A stretch of DNA of 64,000 nucleotides, from contig JABJJN010000014.1 of the NCBI GenBank assembly GCA_018660835.1, positions 186,001-250,000 of the forward strand, read 5' to 3'. Positions within the stretch are counted from its first letter, which is position 1; each line of letters begins with the position of its first letter. Position numbers and translations under genes: made by a program. Shown piece after piece: positions 1 to 9,372 of this stretch. The stretch is from Gemmatimonadota bacterium. GTDB taxonomy: Bacteria > Latescibacterota > UBA2968 > UBA8231. Below the pieces are notes generated by a model. The model saw only the letters and a list, made by a program, of their open reading frames with translations, was not told where the DNA came from and searched no databases.

Positions 1-38
1 CCCGACAATCGACTCATCGACGGATCTGTCGCTGACTA

Positions 39-1013
39 TTAGTCGTAGTCTTCATCGGCGGCATCGCGCTCTTCTGGCGCTTGATGGTTCGGATCGTCCC
101 GGTGCGCGAGGGACCGTTCGATGTAGTCATCAAGAAGCTCAATCTCAAACTCCCGCACCATTTCTTCGCTGCTGACCTCGTCGTCTTCGCTCGTGACCAG
201 AACCGACCCCAGATACCCCGGATCCTTGATCGTGACGCCTGGCCCATACTTTTCTTTCAAAGCGCGAAATGCGGGCTGATTGAAATCAAGATGCGCGACC
301 TGGCAATCGAGATTCACATTGCAGGTCACGTGATCGACATAGTTCGTCGACATGGCCAACGTCTCCCCTGTCGGCGACAGGACACCACTCGGCAGGCCGC
401 AGATCGACGTGACCATATGACTCCGACAGGAATACGCCCAGTATGCCTGCATAAGGCCACCGTGATACATCGACGGAAACAGGATCAGATCAGGGCTTGA
501 ATCGATGTAGGCTTCACGGATTGGCGCAAAATTCAGATCGAAGCAGATGGCACAACCGACGGTGCCGAAGTCGCATTCGAATAGGGGTGCGTCGCAACCT
601 GCGAGGATTCCCCCCTCTGTGGTTTCGGTGATAACGATGTGATTCTTGTTGTAGTGTCCCATCGATTCGCCATCGCGATCGAAGAGTTGGACCGAATTGC
701 GCCAGCTTCCGTCCTCCGCCTCCCGCACGGCAGGATAGGCGACGTAGCAAGAATTGTCCTTGGCAACACTGGCGAAATACTCACCCACCTGATCGCCACG
801 CTCCCGATAGTAGGCCAGGCGATCCGCCATGGGATGCTCGGGGTATCGGTCACAGCACTCTGGCACGACGATCAGATCAGGCTCATCGGGCAAGACCTGG
901 GCAAAGCGCCCTTCCCAGTGAGCGATCATCCGAGCGACCGCCTCCGAATCGGGAGCCGGACGGCCACGGACAGCGCGGGCGCCGATGGTACTAATCCTTA
1001 CGCGTGTGGACAT
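39..1013 (-). CDS. carbon-nitrogen hydrolase (nitrilase superfamily amidase)
   Basis: A 324-aa cytoplasmic enzyme of the nitrilase superfamily, which hydrolyses amide or nitrile C-N bonds through a Glu-Lys-Cys triad. The triad is visible as E52 (V-P-E-C-C), K123 (Y-N-K-N-H) and C157 (A-I-C-F-D-L-N-F). The C-terminus is unusually acidic (D-A-A-D-E-D-Y-D). The ATG has an upstream GGGAGAAAG ribosome-binding site. It is divergent from the biotin ligase gene 60 bp away, and the next gene on its own strand lies outside the window. A second nitrilase-family gene at 10980-11954 is only distantly similar. The family is certain; the substrate cannot be told from sequence. Confidence 0.85.
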   Translation of the reverse strand: MSTRVRISTIGARAVRGRPAPDSEAVARMIAHWEGRFAQVLPDEPDLIVVPECCDRYPEHPMADRLAYYRERGDQVGEYFASVAKDNSCYVAYPAVREAEDGSWRNSVQLFDRDGESMGHYNKNHIVITETTEGGILAGCDAPLFECDFGTVGCAICFDLNFAPIREAYIDSSPDLILFPSMYHGGLMQAYWAYSCRSHMVTSICGLPSGVLSPTGETLAMSTNYVDHVTCNVNLDCQVAHLDFNQPAFRALKEKYGPGVTIKDPGYLGSVLVTSEDDEVSSEEMVREFEIELLDDYIERSLAHRDDPNHQAPEERDAADEDYD

Positions 1014-1073
1014 GATCTTTCTCCCATGGTATCGTGAGTTCGTAACCCTCCACCGCTGACACTAAGACATTCT

Positions 1074-1823
1074 ATGACGTTTGCCGAACCTGAATGGTTT
1101 GAACAGGTCACGTCGACGAACACGATCGTTCTTGAGCGGATCGACGCGGGGGAAAGCCTGCCGGACGGCTACGTGCTGGCCACTACCGAGCAGACTGCAG
1201 GTCGTGGCAGAGGCACTCGCCACTGGCATGCCGAGGCGGGACGGGACTTGTGTTGCTCAATTCTCTACCGTAACGATGCACCGGCGCGGCAATTGGCATC
1301 ACTCGCCATGGCAACGGCATTGGGCATTGTGGATGCCCTTCACGAATATGGGATCAAGGCACAGACGAAGTGGCCCAATGATGTGCTCGTTGGCGACGCC
1401 AAGATTGCCGGAATTTTGTGCGAATTGCGCCCAGGTAGCGCCGTCATCGGCATTGGACTGAATGTAAGTATGTCAGCCGCAGAGGCTGCGAGAATAGACC
1501 AGCCAGCCACATCTATCCTGATCGAAACAGGGACCGTGCAAGCACCGAGGGAGGTCCTGCCCATTTTGCTGCAAGTCCTGTCTCGACGTCTGCAAGCTTG
1601 GCAGGAGGGTGGTTTCGCTGGATTGCGATCGGATTGGTGTCGGCACTGCCTGGCGCTAGGTCAGGACATTACCATCGATGATGGCGACACGCGGCAAACC
1701 GGTGTGCTTGCTGGCTTTGGCGATGCGGGACAGTTGCTTCTGCAACCGCACGATCTGGCCCAGGATGGCAGCTCAACCCCTGTGGAAATCTGGTCAGGCC
1801 ATCTGCGGCTGACCAACCGTTAG
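1074..1823 (+). CDS. birA: biotin--[acetyl-CoA-carboxylase] ligase, monofunctional
   Basis: A 249-aa biotin protein ligase. It activates biotin to biotinyl-5'-AMP and transfers it to the lysine of carrier domains. Visible are the G-R-G-R-G biotin/ATP loop (43-47), K-W-P-N-D-V (99-104) and G-D-A-K-I-A-G-I-L (107-115). A C-terminal SH3-like domain covers about 200-249. The N-terminal winged-helix DNA-binding domain of E. coli BirA is missing, so this should be a ligase without repressor function. It is convergent with the biotin-dependent decarboxylase alpha gene (stop-to-stop 22 bp), whose A-M-K-M lysine is an obvious substrate. No clear Shine-Dalgarno precedes the ATG. Confidence 0.92.
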   Translation: MTFAEPEWFEQVTSTNTIVLERIDAGESLPDGYVLATTEQTAGRGRGTRHWHAEAGRDLCCSILYRNDAPARQLASLAMATALGIVDALHEYGIKAQTKWPNDVLVGDAKIAGILCELRPGSAVIGIGLNVSMSAAEAARIDQPATSILIETGTVQAPREVLPILLQVLSRRLQAWQEGGFAGLRSDWCRHCLALGQDITIDDGDTRQTGVLAGFGDAGQLLLQPHDLAQDGSSTPVEIWSGHLRLTNR

Positions 1824-1845
1824 GCGGCGACAGTCAGACAGGAGG

Positions 1846-3648
1846 TCAAGCCGGCTGCAGCAACGCCAGGCAGGCACCGGAGGCGACCTGTTCACCCACA
1901 CTGACATTGACCTGTGCCACTTCACCCGCCGAAGGGGCGGGGACGGGGACTTCCATCTTCATGGCCTCGATGATGATCACGGGATCACCTGCCTCCACCC
2001 ACGCGCCGGCGTCGGCGGCAACCCGAATGACTTTCCCGGGCATATGGGCAGCCACTTCGATCTGCGTCCCTGCGTCACTGGCTTGATTGCCAGATGATGC
2101 GGCGCCATCGCCCACGGCGACTTCGAATACTTTGCCGCCGACCTTCACCTGGTCACCATCTACGGTGACATCGAAGGACCTGCCATCTACGCGGACGCTG
2201 TATGCCCCACCTCCACTTGTGGCGTCAGAGGCCTGTGCGGCACGGGGATCAGCTTTGCGCACACCCATCTCCGCATCACCCTTGAGAAAAGCAACTCCCT
2301 TATCTCCACACGCGGCGACGATGAAGATATTTTCGTCGTTGATCTCAAGTCCGACCTCCGTCAACCGCGCAGTGGCTGCGGCTATGCCCTTTTTCGGGTC
2401 TGCGTCATTGAGCTCCAGCGGCGGCCGATCAGTGGGCTCCATCCCGAGTTGCTCGGAAGCGAGTTTCACGATCTCTGGGTCCGGCGGCACGGGCGTCTTG
2501 CCGAAGTAGCCAAGGACCATCCGGCCATAATCATCGGCAATTCGCTGCCACTTCCCCATCATGACGTTGTTGAAGGCCTGCTGGAAGTAGAATTGGGACA
2601 CAGGAGTCACGGACGTTCCAAACCCGCCGCGTTCGACGACCTCGCCCATGGCTTTGATCATCTCTGGATAGCGATCCATGATGCCATTGTCGCGCAGCAT
2701 CTGCGTGTTCGCCGTCAGGGCACCACCTGGCATGGGACTCCATGGAATCATGGGTTCCACCGCGACTGCCTCTGGCGGCAGGAAGTAGTCGGACATGCAC
2801 TCTTTAAAGACCTCCTCCGCATCCCGCACCTTGTCCACATCTATATCCAGGTCATAATTCGAACCTCGCAGAGCATGCCACATGACCAGCACGTCGGGCT
2901 GACAGGTTCCACCCGAACAAGGGGCGAGAGACAGGTCGATGGCATCGGCTCCGGCATCGAGGGCCGCCATGTTCGCCTGTACTGAAATACCCGCGGTTTC
3001 GTGGGTGTGGAAGTGGATGAAGGTGCCCTCAGGCAACATCTTGCGTGCCCGCTTAATCGACTCGTGCACCGTCGCCGGCACCGACGTGCCGGAGGCATCT
3101 TTAAAGCAGACGGAGTCGAAAGGGATGTCGGCATCAAGAATCTGCCGCAGCGTGCTTTCGTAGAAGTCGGCATCGTGGGCACCGACGCATCCAGGCGGCA
3201 ATTCCATCATGGTCACGCACACTTGATGCTTGAGACCGGCATCCGTAATGCATTGCCCCGAGTGCACCAGATTCTGCACATCGTTGAGGGCATCAAAATT
3301 GCGAATCGTCGTCATACCGTGCTTGGCGAACAGATCAGCGTGCAATTTGATGATGTCACTCGACTGCGAATCCAGACCCACCACATTCACACCACGCGAC
3401 AAGGTCTGCAGATTCGCCTCTGGCCCCGCCGCGGCGCGAAACTGGTCCATCATATCGAAGGCATCTTCCTGACAGTAGAAATAGAGCGATTGATAACGCG
3501 CTCCACCTCCGGCCTCGAAATAGCTGATCCCCGCATCGCGGGCAGCTTCCAGGGCTGGCAGAAAGTCGGGTGTCAATACACGTGCGCCGTAGACAGACTG
3601 GAAACCGTCACGGAACGCCGTACACATGAAGGAGACTTTTTTCTTCAT
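1846..3648 (-). CDS. oadA: oxaloacetate decarboxylase alpha subunit / pyruvate carboxylase B-type, biotinylated
   Basis: A 600-aa carboxyltransferase subunit. The N-terminal HMGL-like barrel (about 1-270) shows R-D-G-F-Q-S (13-18), the K-D-A-S-G lysine (K183) that is normally carboxylated, and the metal ligands H-F-H-T-H (212-216). A conserved carboxylase domain follows (about 300-460), then a linker. A biotinyl domain ends the protein, with E-A-M-K-M-E and biotin acceptor K564. In this family the alpha subunit moves CO2 from oxaloacetate (or a related acid) to biotin, and the membrane beta subunit releases it while exporting Na+. The beta and gamma genes lie just upstream on the same strand, which favours a decarboxylase pump over pyruvate carboxylase. 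Methylmalonyl-CoA-type substrates are not fully excluded. Confidence 0.9.
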   Translation of the reverse strand: MKKKVSFMCTAFRDGFQSVYGARVLTPDFLPALEAARDAGISYFEAGGGARYQSLYFYCQEDAFDMMDQFRAAAGPEANLQTLSRGVNVVGLDSQSSDIIKLHADLFAKHGMTTIRNFDALNDVQNLVHSGQCITDAGLKHQVCVTMMELPPGCVGAHDADFYESTLRQILDADIPFDSVCFKDASGTSVPATVHESIKRARKMLPEGTFIHFHTHETAGISVQANMAALDAGADAIDLSLAPCSGGTCQPDVLVMWHALRGSNYDLDIDVDKVRDAEEVFKECMSDYFLPPEAVAVEPMIPWSPMPGGALTANTQMLRDNGIMDRYPEMIKAMGEVVERGGFGTSVTPVSQFYFQQAFNNVMMGKWQRIADDYGRMVLGYFGKTPVPPDPEIVKLASEQLGMEPTDRPPLELNDADPKKGIAAATARLTEVGLEINDENIFIVAACGDKGVAFLKGDAEMGVRKADPRAAQASDATSGGGAYSVRVDGRSFDVTVDGDQVKVGGKVFEVAVGDGAASSGNQASDAGTQIEVAAHMPGKVIRVAADAGAWVEAGDPVIIIEAMKMEVPVPAPSAGEVAQVNVSVGEQVASGACLALLQPA

Positions 3649-3674
3649 CTACTCTGTCTTTTCACTTACCAAGT

Positions 3675-4802
3675 TCATTTGACCATGACCGACCAAAGGA
3701 TTCCGGCGCAGATGGCGGAGCCTATGACACCAGCCACATTGGGGGCCATAGCGTTCATCAACAGATGATTGTGGGGATCCTCCTGCAGACCAACCATCTG
3801 CACGACGCGGGCGGAATCGGGTACCGCTGAAACACCGGCCGCGCCAAGAAGAGGATTCACCTTCTGTTTGGTGAACAGGTTGAGGAATTTGCAGAAAAGA
3901 ACACCGCCTGCCGTCGCCATGGCGAAGGATAGAGCACCGAGTCCGAAGATCGACAGGGACTGAGGTGTTAGAAAGGTCTGTGCCTGCGTGCTGGCGCCGA
4001 CCGAGAATCCCAGCAGAATTGTGACGATGTCGATAAATGCATGCCGCGCCGTGTCGGCGAGGCGATCTGTCACGCCACTTTCCTTCAGAAGATTTCCGAA
4101 CATCAACATACCCACCAGTGCCAGTGAACCAGGGGCAATCAGCGCCGCCACGAGGAACGCGATGATGGGGAAAAAGATCCGCTCCCGCGTCGACACCTCT
4201 CGCGGTGGAGGCATGCGAATCAGTCGCTCCTTGCGGGTCGTCAGCAGCTTCATGATCGGCGGCTGAATGACCGGCACCAGGGCCATATACGAATAGGCTG
4301 CAATCGCGATGGCGCCGAGAAGATGCGGGGCGAGCTTGGCAGACAGGAAGATGGCCGTGGGGCCATCGGCGCCGCCAATAATGCCGATCGCACCCGCTTC
4401 CTCGGGAGAAAAACCCAGGTAGAGGGCGCCAATCAGGGTCAGAAAGATCCCGATCTGCGCCGCCGCGCCAAGCAGGACGAGGCGAGGATTCGACAACATC
4501 GTCGAGAAATCTGTCATCGCCCCGATACCGAGAAATATCAGCGGTGGAAAGATGCCCTGGCTGACGCCGAAATAGATATAGGACAGCACACTGCCCGGAT
4601 CATATACGCTGAGTGCCATCCCCGGGATCGATGGAATATTGCCCACCATAGCCCCAAAACCGATCGGTAGCAGCAGCAGCGGCTCGTAATCCTTCGTGAT
4701 CGCCAGGGTGATAAAGATCAACCCGATCACGATCATGAGCAGATTGCCCCACGTCATGGTGGCAAAACCGGTCGTGGAGAGAAACTCCACCAGGACCGTC
4801 AT
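3675..4802 (-). CDS. oadB: sodium ion-translocating decarboxylase beta subunit
   Basis: A 375-aa polytopic inner-membrane protein, the Na+-translocating core of biotin-dependent decarboxylases. It decarboxylates carboxybiotin and exports Na+. Family signatures are G-F-G-A-M-V-G-N-I-P (48-57) and G-G-A-D-G-P-T-A-I-F (143-152), with D146 matching the essential aspartate of the Klebsiella enzyme. Length is slightly under the usual 380-430 aa, with most variation at the N-terminus. The ATG overlaps the 3' end of the gamma gene by 4 bp and the alpha gene starts 27 bp after its stop, so the order is gamma-beta-alpha in one operon. Confidence 0.93.
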   Translation of the reverse strand: MTVLVEFLSTTGFATMTWGNLLMIVIGLIFITLAITKDYEPLLLLPIGFGAMVGNIPSIPGMALSVYDPGSVLSYIYFGVSQGIFPPLIFLGIGAMTDFSTMLSNPRLVLLGAAAQIGIFLTLIGALYLGFSPEEAGAIGIIGGADGPTAIFLSAKLAPHLLGAIAIAAYSYMALVPVIQPPIMKLLTTRKERLIRMPPPREVSTRERIFFPIIAFLVAALIAPGSLALVGMLMFGNLLKESGVTDRLADTARHAFIDIVTILLGFSVGASTQAQTFLTPQSLSIFGLGALSFAMATAGGVLFCKFLNLFTKQKVNPLLGAAGVSAVPDSARVVQMVGLQEDPHNHLLMNAMAPNVAGVIGSAICAGILWSVMVK

Positions 4803-5068
4803 AATGGAGAGCCTTTACGATGGATATGGTAGGCGGCGGCCGCGGCGGCGACAGCGGCAGCATCATTGTCGCCCGCAGGATGCGGCCGAGACACATGATG
4901 ATCGGTCTCGGGCACGACTTTGCTCAACTGACGTAGTAACCAGGGGAGCACGGAGATAAACGTCGCGATGGATGACAGCGCGACAAAAACGATCGTCATG
5001 CCGGCCGCCGCGATAGGCAGGCCTCTGCCGTCGATGATACTCTGGATTCCTATGTCGTATTCAGGCAT
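4799..5068 (-). CDS. oadG: small membrane subunit, OadG-like decarboxylase gamma chain
   Basis: An 89-aa protein with one transmembrane helix (about 17-45), a cytoplasmic linker and a tail. Its place and architecture match the gamma chain that tethers the alpha and beta subunits of oxaloacetate decarboxylase. The tail is an Ala run (A-A-A-V-A-A-A-A-A-A-Y) followed by H-I-H. In characterised OadG a His/Pro-rich tail binds metal and contacts alpha. Sequence conservation in this family is low, so the call rests on size, topology and a 4-bp overlap with oadB. It is probably the first gene of the gamma-beta-alpha operon. Confidence 0.75.
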   Translation of the reverse strand: MPEYDIGIQSIIDGRGLPIAAAGMTIVFVALSSIATFISVLPWLLRQLSKVVPETDHHVSRPHPAGDNDAAAVAAAAAAYHIHRKGSPL

Positions 5069-5178
5069 AAGTCTATTAAGATTGGGGTACTTGGCCTCTG
5101 GCGCCAGCCTTCGGGGCAGATTGCCTTGAATCAGACAGAGGCGGTCATGCGCAGTCCGAATAAATTCGCGGACAGCCC

Positions 5179-7671
5179 CTAGAGTTCGTCAAAACCAAAG
5201 CGCGCCATGCTGACGCCGATCGCCCACCCTCCTGGATCGACTAGACGGGTCAGATCGACGCGAAAGATATGATAGAGGAAGAGGCTCGCACCGACCTCCT
5301 TATGGGGGATCTTCGTCCACCGAGGAATCAGCGGCAGCGCTGCACGGCGGTCCTCGCTGATCCATGTCTGGCCATAGCCTCCTGAAACAAGCAGACTGAA
5401 TCCACGATTGACCAATGGCCACAACCCGAGTACCTCGAAGGGGGCCGTGCGGAAATTGTGCTCCCCGACGAAGCCCAGATAGCTCTCGCCAAGGTAAGGG
5501 TGTCCGTGCACGCCCCTCAGTGTTCCGTAAGGAGACAGGGGTCCCATGGCAACATCGAGTGCGCCAAATCTCTGCACAGGCAAATCGCCTCGAAAGGTGC
5601 CGCCCACAAGGCGTAGATCGAGCGCGTTGGGTACCCAACGTCTCTGTAGAAAGGTCTTCTGATGCCAATCGAAGGCGAAGTGAATCTTGGTGAAGTCGAA
5701 GTCCGATCCCATCCAGTCTGCGCTGTGCTCGATGGAAATTTCGAGACGCCGATTGGGTACGGCCCCGAAGCGCTCATATTCCCCCCCGGATTCCATGTGC
5801 AGTTCAATACGGCGCATGTGACCATCGTCGACACCGGGATTGGCCCGCATCGGGCCGCGATTCAATGGATCGTGGTTGATTTCCTGCGTGAGGGAACTGT
5901 GATCCTCGGCCCGCAGACCCAGGCGAGCCGTCGCCTGCCAGTAGCCCGGTGTCACACCGAGATCTACACCGAATCCGTCACTCCAGTAGTAGTCGAAATA
6001 GTCATCCTCACCAACCAGGGCCTGTATCGTGTTGAGGAAGACGGGATACGCATCTGACGTGTAGTGACTGCCACCGCCCCGTCGATAACCCGCGTCTACA
6101 TATACCTGCCTGCCATCTTCATCAGCCCACTGCCTACGAGCGCCGATATCGAAACTGAGCTTTTCCAAGCCTGAACTGAAACCGACCCGGCCACGTAGGT
6201 CCACTTCCCACGGCCCGTGGCGTTGTGCTCCCAGGGCCAGCAGGGCTTCCTCGACTCGATTGAAGCGGCCAGAGGGTGACAAGTCGGCCATTTTCCACCA
6301 CTGCTTTGGTGTATGTGTGCTCTGCGTGGGCACACCCGTTCCCGTGTCTTCCTCTTCGCCCCGCGCCTGCGAGTCACCATCCTCTGAATCGTCCTCTGGC
6401 TCACCCATATCCATGAAACGCACGAGGAATCCAGTCGGCTGAAATACGAGGGTCCCCTTGAACTTTGCCGTAATTGTGTCGAGGGCAACCTGCTCCGCCT
6501 CGGTCATAGGCACAGGATCTGCGAAACGCGTGAAGGCCGTATCTTCGGCAATTGCCACCGAGTCCAGATGCACCGCTTCTTCGGTGGCGAAGAGGGTATC
6601 TGCCTGCGCCTGAGCTGAATTAATCTCGTAATCACCGAATCGTGTGACCTGTTCCATCCCGATCAAGGGAAGATGGAATCCGATCATGCCGATTTTGATG
6701 CCCACAGAGAGCCGATAGTCGACGGGCAACCACAAGCCATCGAAGCCGCGAAACTGCTGCCGATAGCGCCAGGTAAGGCCTTCGATCAGGGGAATGGGGA
6801 TCGCCGTTGCCAACGTTGAGCGTGTCGGCACCAGGTCGACTTCGAGCAGGGCAAACTCGTCGTCGAGAATGGCCACGGTCCCCTCGAAACCTGAGTGCAG
6901 ACGACTCTTCGGTTTCACACTCAGATCAAAGACCACAGTGTCGTCGACGAATCGACGGCCAATCAGATCAAACTGGTAGTGATCGAGTGCATCGGGATGC
7001 GTGATCCCCATCAGATCTGACTCGATAAATTCGATGTCGTCGTGATAGAGATTCACCGTCCCCTCCATAGCAGAGACGTATTGGTTTTCGTTGGCATTGG
7101 CCGTATTGCGGACAGACGTGACGACTTCGCGGGTCCCCAATTCCGCATCCCAGAAGACATCTGAGACGATCTCGTTGATCTCGACGATCTCGTCGGTCCG
7201 TTCAATCGAGCGGCGCGTGTAGGCGGCTGCGCGATAGCTCTCGATGCGCGGCGCCCACTCGGCCTTAGCTTCGATCACCTGCCTGATCAGATCAGCGCCA
7301 AAAGCAGGATAGACGACGATCTCTGGCAGACGGTGAGGGGAAACCGTCATCTCCACGTGCACTTGACTCTCGGTGCTGTCCTTGACCACGACCTGCCGGG
7401 AGTGATAGCCAATGTGGGTGATATGCAGCACCGCCGGCCATTGCTCCAGTTCGAGAGCATACTCGCCGGTATCGTTGGCAATGGTGCCACGATAGGTCCC
7501 GTCGACCTGGATCGTCGCCGCCGGCAACCCCTCCCCCGTCTGAGCATCCCGCACAACGCCGCCAACCACTTGCCCAGCCAGGACCGGGCCGGCTATCAGG
7601 CAGATGAGGCTGACAAGCAGCGCTCGACTCAAGATGGTGAGATCAGCTCGGCAGGCCAGCACTGTGCTCAT
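5179..7671 (-). CDS. outer-membrane protein with carboxypeptidase-like regulatory domain and DUF5686-type barrel
   Basis: An 830-aa exported protein. A signal peptide ends near residue 32 (V-L-A-G-Q). A carboxypeptidase-D regulatory-like beta-sandwich follows (about 33-110, with V-V-R-D-A-Q-T-G-E-G-L-P). A long region rich in alternating beta strands comes next, ending in an aromatic C-terminus typical of outer-membrane barrels (S-M-A-R-F-G-F-D-E-L). An acidic low-complexity insert (E-D-D-S-E-D-G-D and nearby) lies around 430-450. The architecture matches the DUF5686 family of Bacteroidota-type envelopes, whose function is unknown. Its start overlaps the upstream carboxymuconolactone-decarboxylase-like gene by 4 bp, so translation is probably coupled. 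Confidence 0.78.
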   Translation of the reverse strand: MSTVLACRADLTILSRALLVSLICLIAGPVLAGQVVGGVVRDAQTGEGLPAATIQVDGTYRGTIANDTGEYALELEQWPAVLHITHIGYHSRQVVVKDSTESQVHVEMTVSPHRLPEIVVYPAFGADLIRQVIEAKAEWAPRIESYRAAAYTRRSIERTDEIVEINEIVSDVFWDAELGTREVVTSVRNTANANENQYVSAMEGTVNLYHDDIEFIESDLMGITHPDALDHYQFDLIGRRFVDDTVVFDLSVKPKSRLHSGFEGTVAILDDEFALLEVDLVPTRSTLATAIPIPLIEGLTWRYRQQFRGFDGLWLPVDYRLSVGIKIGMIGFHLPLIGMEQVTRFGDYEINSAQAQADTLFATEEAVHLDSVAIAEDTAFTRFADPVPMTEAEQVALDTITAKFKGTLVFQPTGFLVRFMDMGEPEDDSEDGDSQARGEEEDTGTGVPTQSTHTPKQWWKMADLSPSGRFNRVEEALLALGAQRHGPWEVDLRGRVGFSSGLEKLSFDIGARRQWADEDGRQVYVDAGYRRGGGSHYTSDAYPVFLNTIQALVGEDDYFDYYWSDGFGVDLGVTPGYWQATARLGLRAEDHSSLTQEINHDPLNRGPMRANPGVDDGHMRRIELHMESGGEYERFGAVPNRRLEISIEHSADWMGSDFDFTKIHFAFDWHQKTFLQRRWVPNALDLRLVGGTFRGDLPVQRFGALDVAMGPLSPYGTLRGVHGHPYLGESYLGFVGEHNFRTAPFEVLGLWPLVNRGFSLLVSGGYGQTWISEDRRAALPLIPRWTKIPHKEVGASLFLYHIFRVDLTRLVDPGGWAIGVSMARFGFDEL

Positions 7672-8060
7672 TGTCGTGCACTTTGCTCATCTTCGTGTTC
7701 CTCAATAACCGTCTCCAGCATGACCAGTGCGTCCCAGGCTGCAGGAAAGCCGGCGTAGGCAGCAACCTGGAACAGAGCTTCGAAGATCTCCGGCAGGGTG
7801 CAGCCATTGTTGAGCGCCATCTGCAGATTCAGTTTCAGCGCGTTCACGCGTCCAAGAGCGGCGAGGGCGCTGATACTGCACAAGGAGCGCGTCTTCAGAT
7901 CGATACCACCGCGGGTCCAGATACGGCCACCGACGACACTGACGACTTCCGTCTCAAAATCCGGGCAGAGATTGCGGAATCTGTGCAGCAACGCATCGAT
8001 TCGATCCGCACCGACCATCTGCCGAAATTGCGCCAGGCCCCGTTCGTAATCGTTGCTCAT
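7668..8060 (-). CDS. carboxymuconolactone decarboxylase family protein
   Basis: A 130-aa all-helical protein of the carboxymuconolactone decarboxylase (CMD) family. The family core is visible as L-K-T-R-S-L-C-S-I-S-A-L-A-A-L-G-R and A-L-N-N-G-C-T-L-P-E-I. The redox C-x-x-C of the AhpD branch is missing, so a peroxidase-type function is unlikely. The PcaC-like, non-redox branch fits better, but no other beta-ketoadipate genes are present. It sits between PhzF and the outer-membrane protein with 4-bp overlaps on both sides, consistent with one transcript. The substrate is unknown. Confidence 0.82.
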   Translation of the reverse strand: MSNDYERGLAQFRQMVGADRIDALLHRFRNLCPDFETEVVSVVGGRIWTRGGIDLKTRSLCSISALAALGRVNALKLNLQMALNNGCTLPEIFEALFQVAAYAGFPAAWDALVMLETVIEEHEDEQSARQ

Positions 8061-8851
8061 TCGCCTTCCTCCGAGACGCGGATGCTGCCGCGCAGATAGA
8101 GTTGTGCCTGACCACCGATCAACACACGGTCGCCCCTGAGCTCAACACTCAATTCACCACCGCGCGCCGAAATCTGCCGCGCTTGCATCGTCGTCTTGCC
8201 CAATCGCTGCGCCCAGTACGGCGTGAGCGTACAGTGCGCCGATCCCGTCACGGGGTCTTCATCAATGCCGCCCCTTGGCGCAAAACACCGCGACACGAAG
8301 TCGCAGTCGTCACCCGGTGCCGTGGCGATCACGACAAGTGCCTCCACTTGCGCCAGTTGGGCAAAATTCGGCGCCAGTGCAGCAACCTGATCTTGAGATT
8401 CGAACACCGCCAACAGGTCGCGGGTCTTATGTGCTTCGCACGGCGTCGCCCCCAGACCAAGCCGGAGAGTCTCATCCACATTGGATGGTGTCAGCTCGTA
8501 AGCGGGAAAGTCCAGAATCAGTTGATCTGAGACTCGTTCGACCTTCAACACACCACTTGCCGAGTCGAAGGTCAGCGTATCGGATCTGATGCCCAGTTCT
8601 GCAAACAGAACATGCGCCGTCGCCAGCGTGGCATGGCCGCAGAGATCGACTTCGACGGTTGGCGTGAACCAACGCAGGTGAAACAAACCTGACGTAGGGA
8701 CGAAGAAGGCCGTCTCGGACAGATTGTTCTCTGCCGCGATGGACTGCAGCAGGTCGTCGTCGAGCCATGCCTCCAGGGGGATGACGGCGGCTGGATTGCC
8801 ACCGAAGATCCGCGAAGTAAATGCGTCAACCTGATAGATGGGTAGTTCCAT
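8057..8851 (-). CDS. PhzF family isomerase
   Basis: A 264-aa protein of the PhzF/diaminopimelate-epimerase-like fold. Family marks are V-D-A-F-T with G-G-N-P-A-A-V (17-23), the catalytic glutamate in N-L-S-E-T-A-F-F (E46), C-G-H-A-T-L-A-T-A (71-79) and E-D-P-V-T-G-S-A-H in the C-terminal half. Family members isomerise small acids, and only a minority make phenazines. No phenazine genes are nearby, so phenazine synthesis should not be inferred. It overlaps the downstream CMD-like gene by 4 bp. Confidence 0.9.
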   Translation of the reverse strand: MELPIYQVDAFTSRIFGGNPAAVIPLEAWLDDDLLQSIAAENNLSETAFFVPTSGLFHLRWFTPTVEVDLCGHATLATAHVLFAELGIRSDTLTFDSASGVLKVERVSDQLILDFPAYELTPSNVDETLRLGLGATPCEAHKTRDLLAVFESQDQVAALAPNFAQLAQVEALVVIATAPGDDCDFVSRCFAPRGGIDEDPVTGSAHCTLTPYWAQRLGKTTMQARQISARGGELSVELRGDRVLIGGQAQLYLRGSIRVSEEGE

Positions 8852-8959
8852 GGCTTTCCCTGGTGCTCGACCTTCGATGATGGGCTTGTCTGCTGGTTTA
8901 TCTCACGTCGTATGGTCGGATGGGAGCCAGACAGTGGCAAGGGCTGCCCGTGTGCGGCG

Positions 8960-9370
8960 TTACTCTGGGTCGGGGGAGATTATCTGATGACCTTCGGCTA
9001 TCAGGGCTTCCATGGCAGTGGACATCGTATCCTGCTGAACCAGAATGACGTCCGTGTCATGTGTCGACAGGGCGAAAACTGCAACACCGGCCTGGGCCAG
9101 ACAGCTCGTGAGGGCAGCGAGCACGCCGACTTCAGAAAAATCGAGTGTGCCATCGATCTCAAATGCCCGCCAGCCCGATTGATGAGTCAGCTCCGGAGGA
9201 ACCCTCGCCGTATCGCAGACGACGCTCAGTTCATCGCCACGACGAGACACCGACCAGAACCCTTTGCTGCAGACCCACCGAGGGATCGCTTCCTGCACTG
9301 CCTGATCATTGGCATCCAATCGGCACACGGAAAGAACATCCGGGAGCAGACGAAGCCGAAATTCGCGCAT
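8960..9370 (-). CDS. ACT domain-containing protein
   Basis: A 136-aa protein with two ACT-like halves, about 1-60 and 65-136. The second contains a typical ACT core (L-D-F-S-E-V-G-V-L-A-A-L-T and V-A-V-F-A-L-S-T-H-D-T-D). Stand-alone paired ACT proteins of this kind bind small ligands, often amino acids, and may regulate neighbouring enzymes. It follows the sulfatase gene with a 2-bp gap and precedes PhzF by about 110 bp. No DNA-binding domain is present. The ligand is unknown. Confidence 0.72.
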   Translation of the reverse strand: MREFRLRLLPDVLSVCRLDANDQAVQEAIPRWVCSKGFWSVSRRGDELSVVCDTARVPPELTHQSGWRAFEIDGTLDFSEVGVLAALTSCLAQAGVAVFALSTHDTDVILVQQDTMSTAMEALIAEGHQIISPDPE

Positions 9371-9372
9371 GC

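Noticed and set aside
3001-3768. Long open frame antisense to the decarboxylase alpha gene
   Set aside because: A shadow of the strongly conserved oadA frame; no start signal or motif.
8057-8851. Phenazine biosynthesis from the PhzF homologue
   Set aside because: No other phz genes; PhzF-like proteins are widespread in non-producers.
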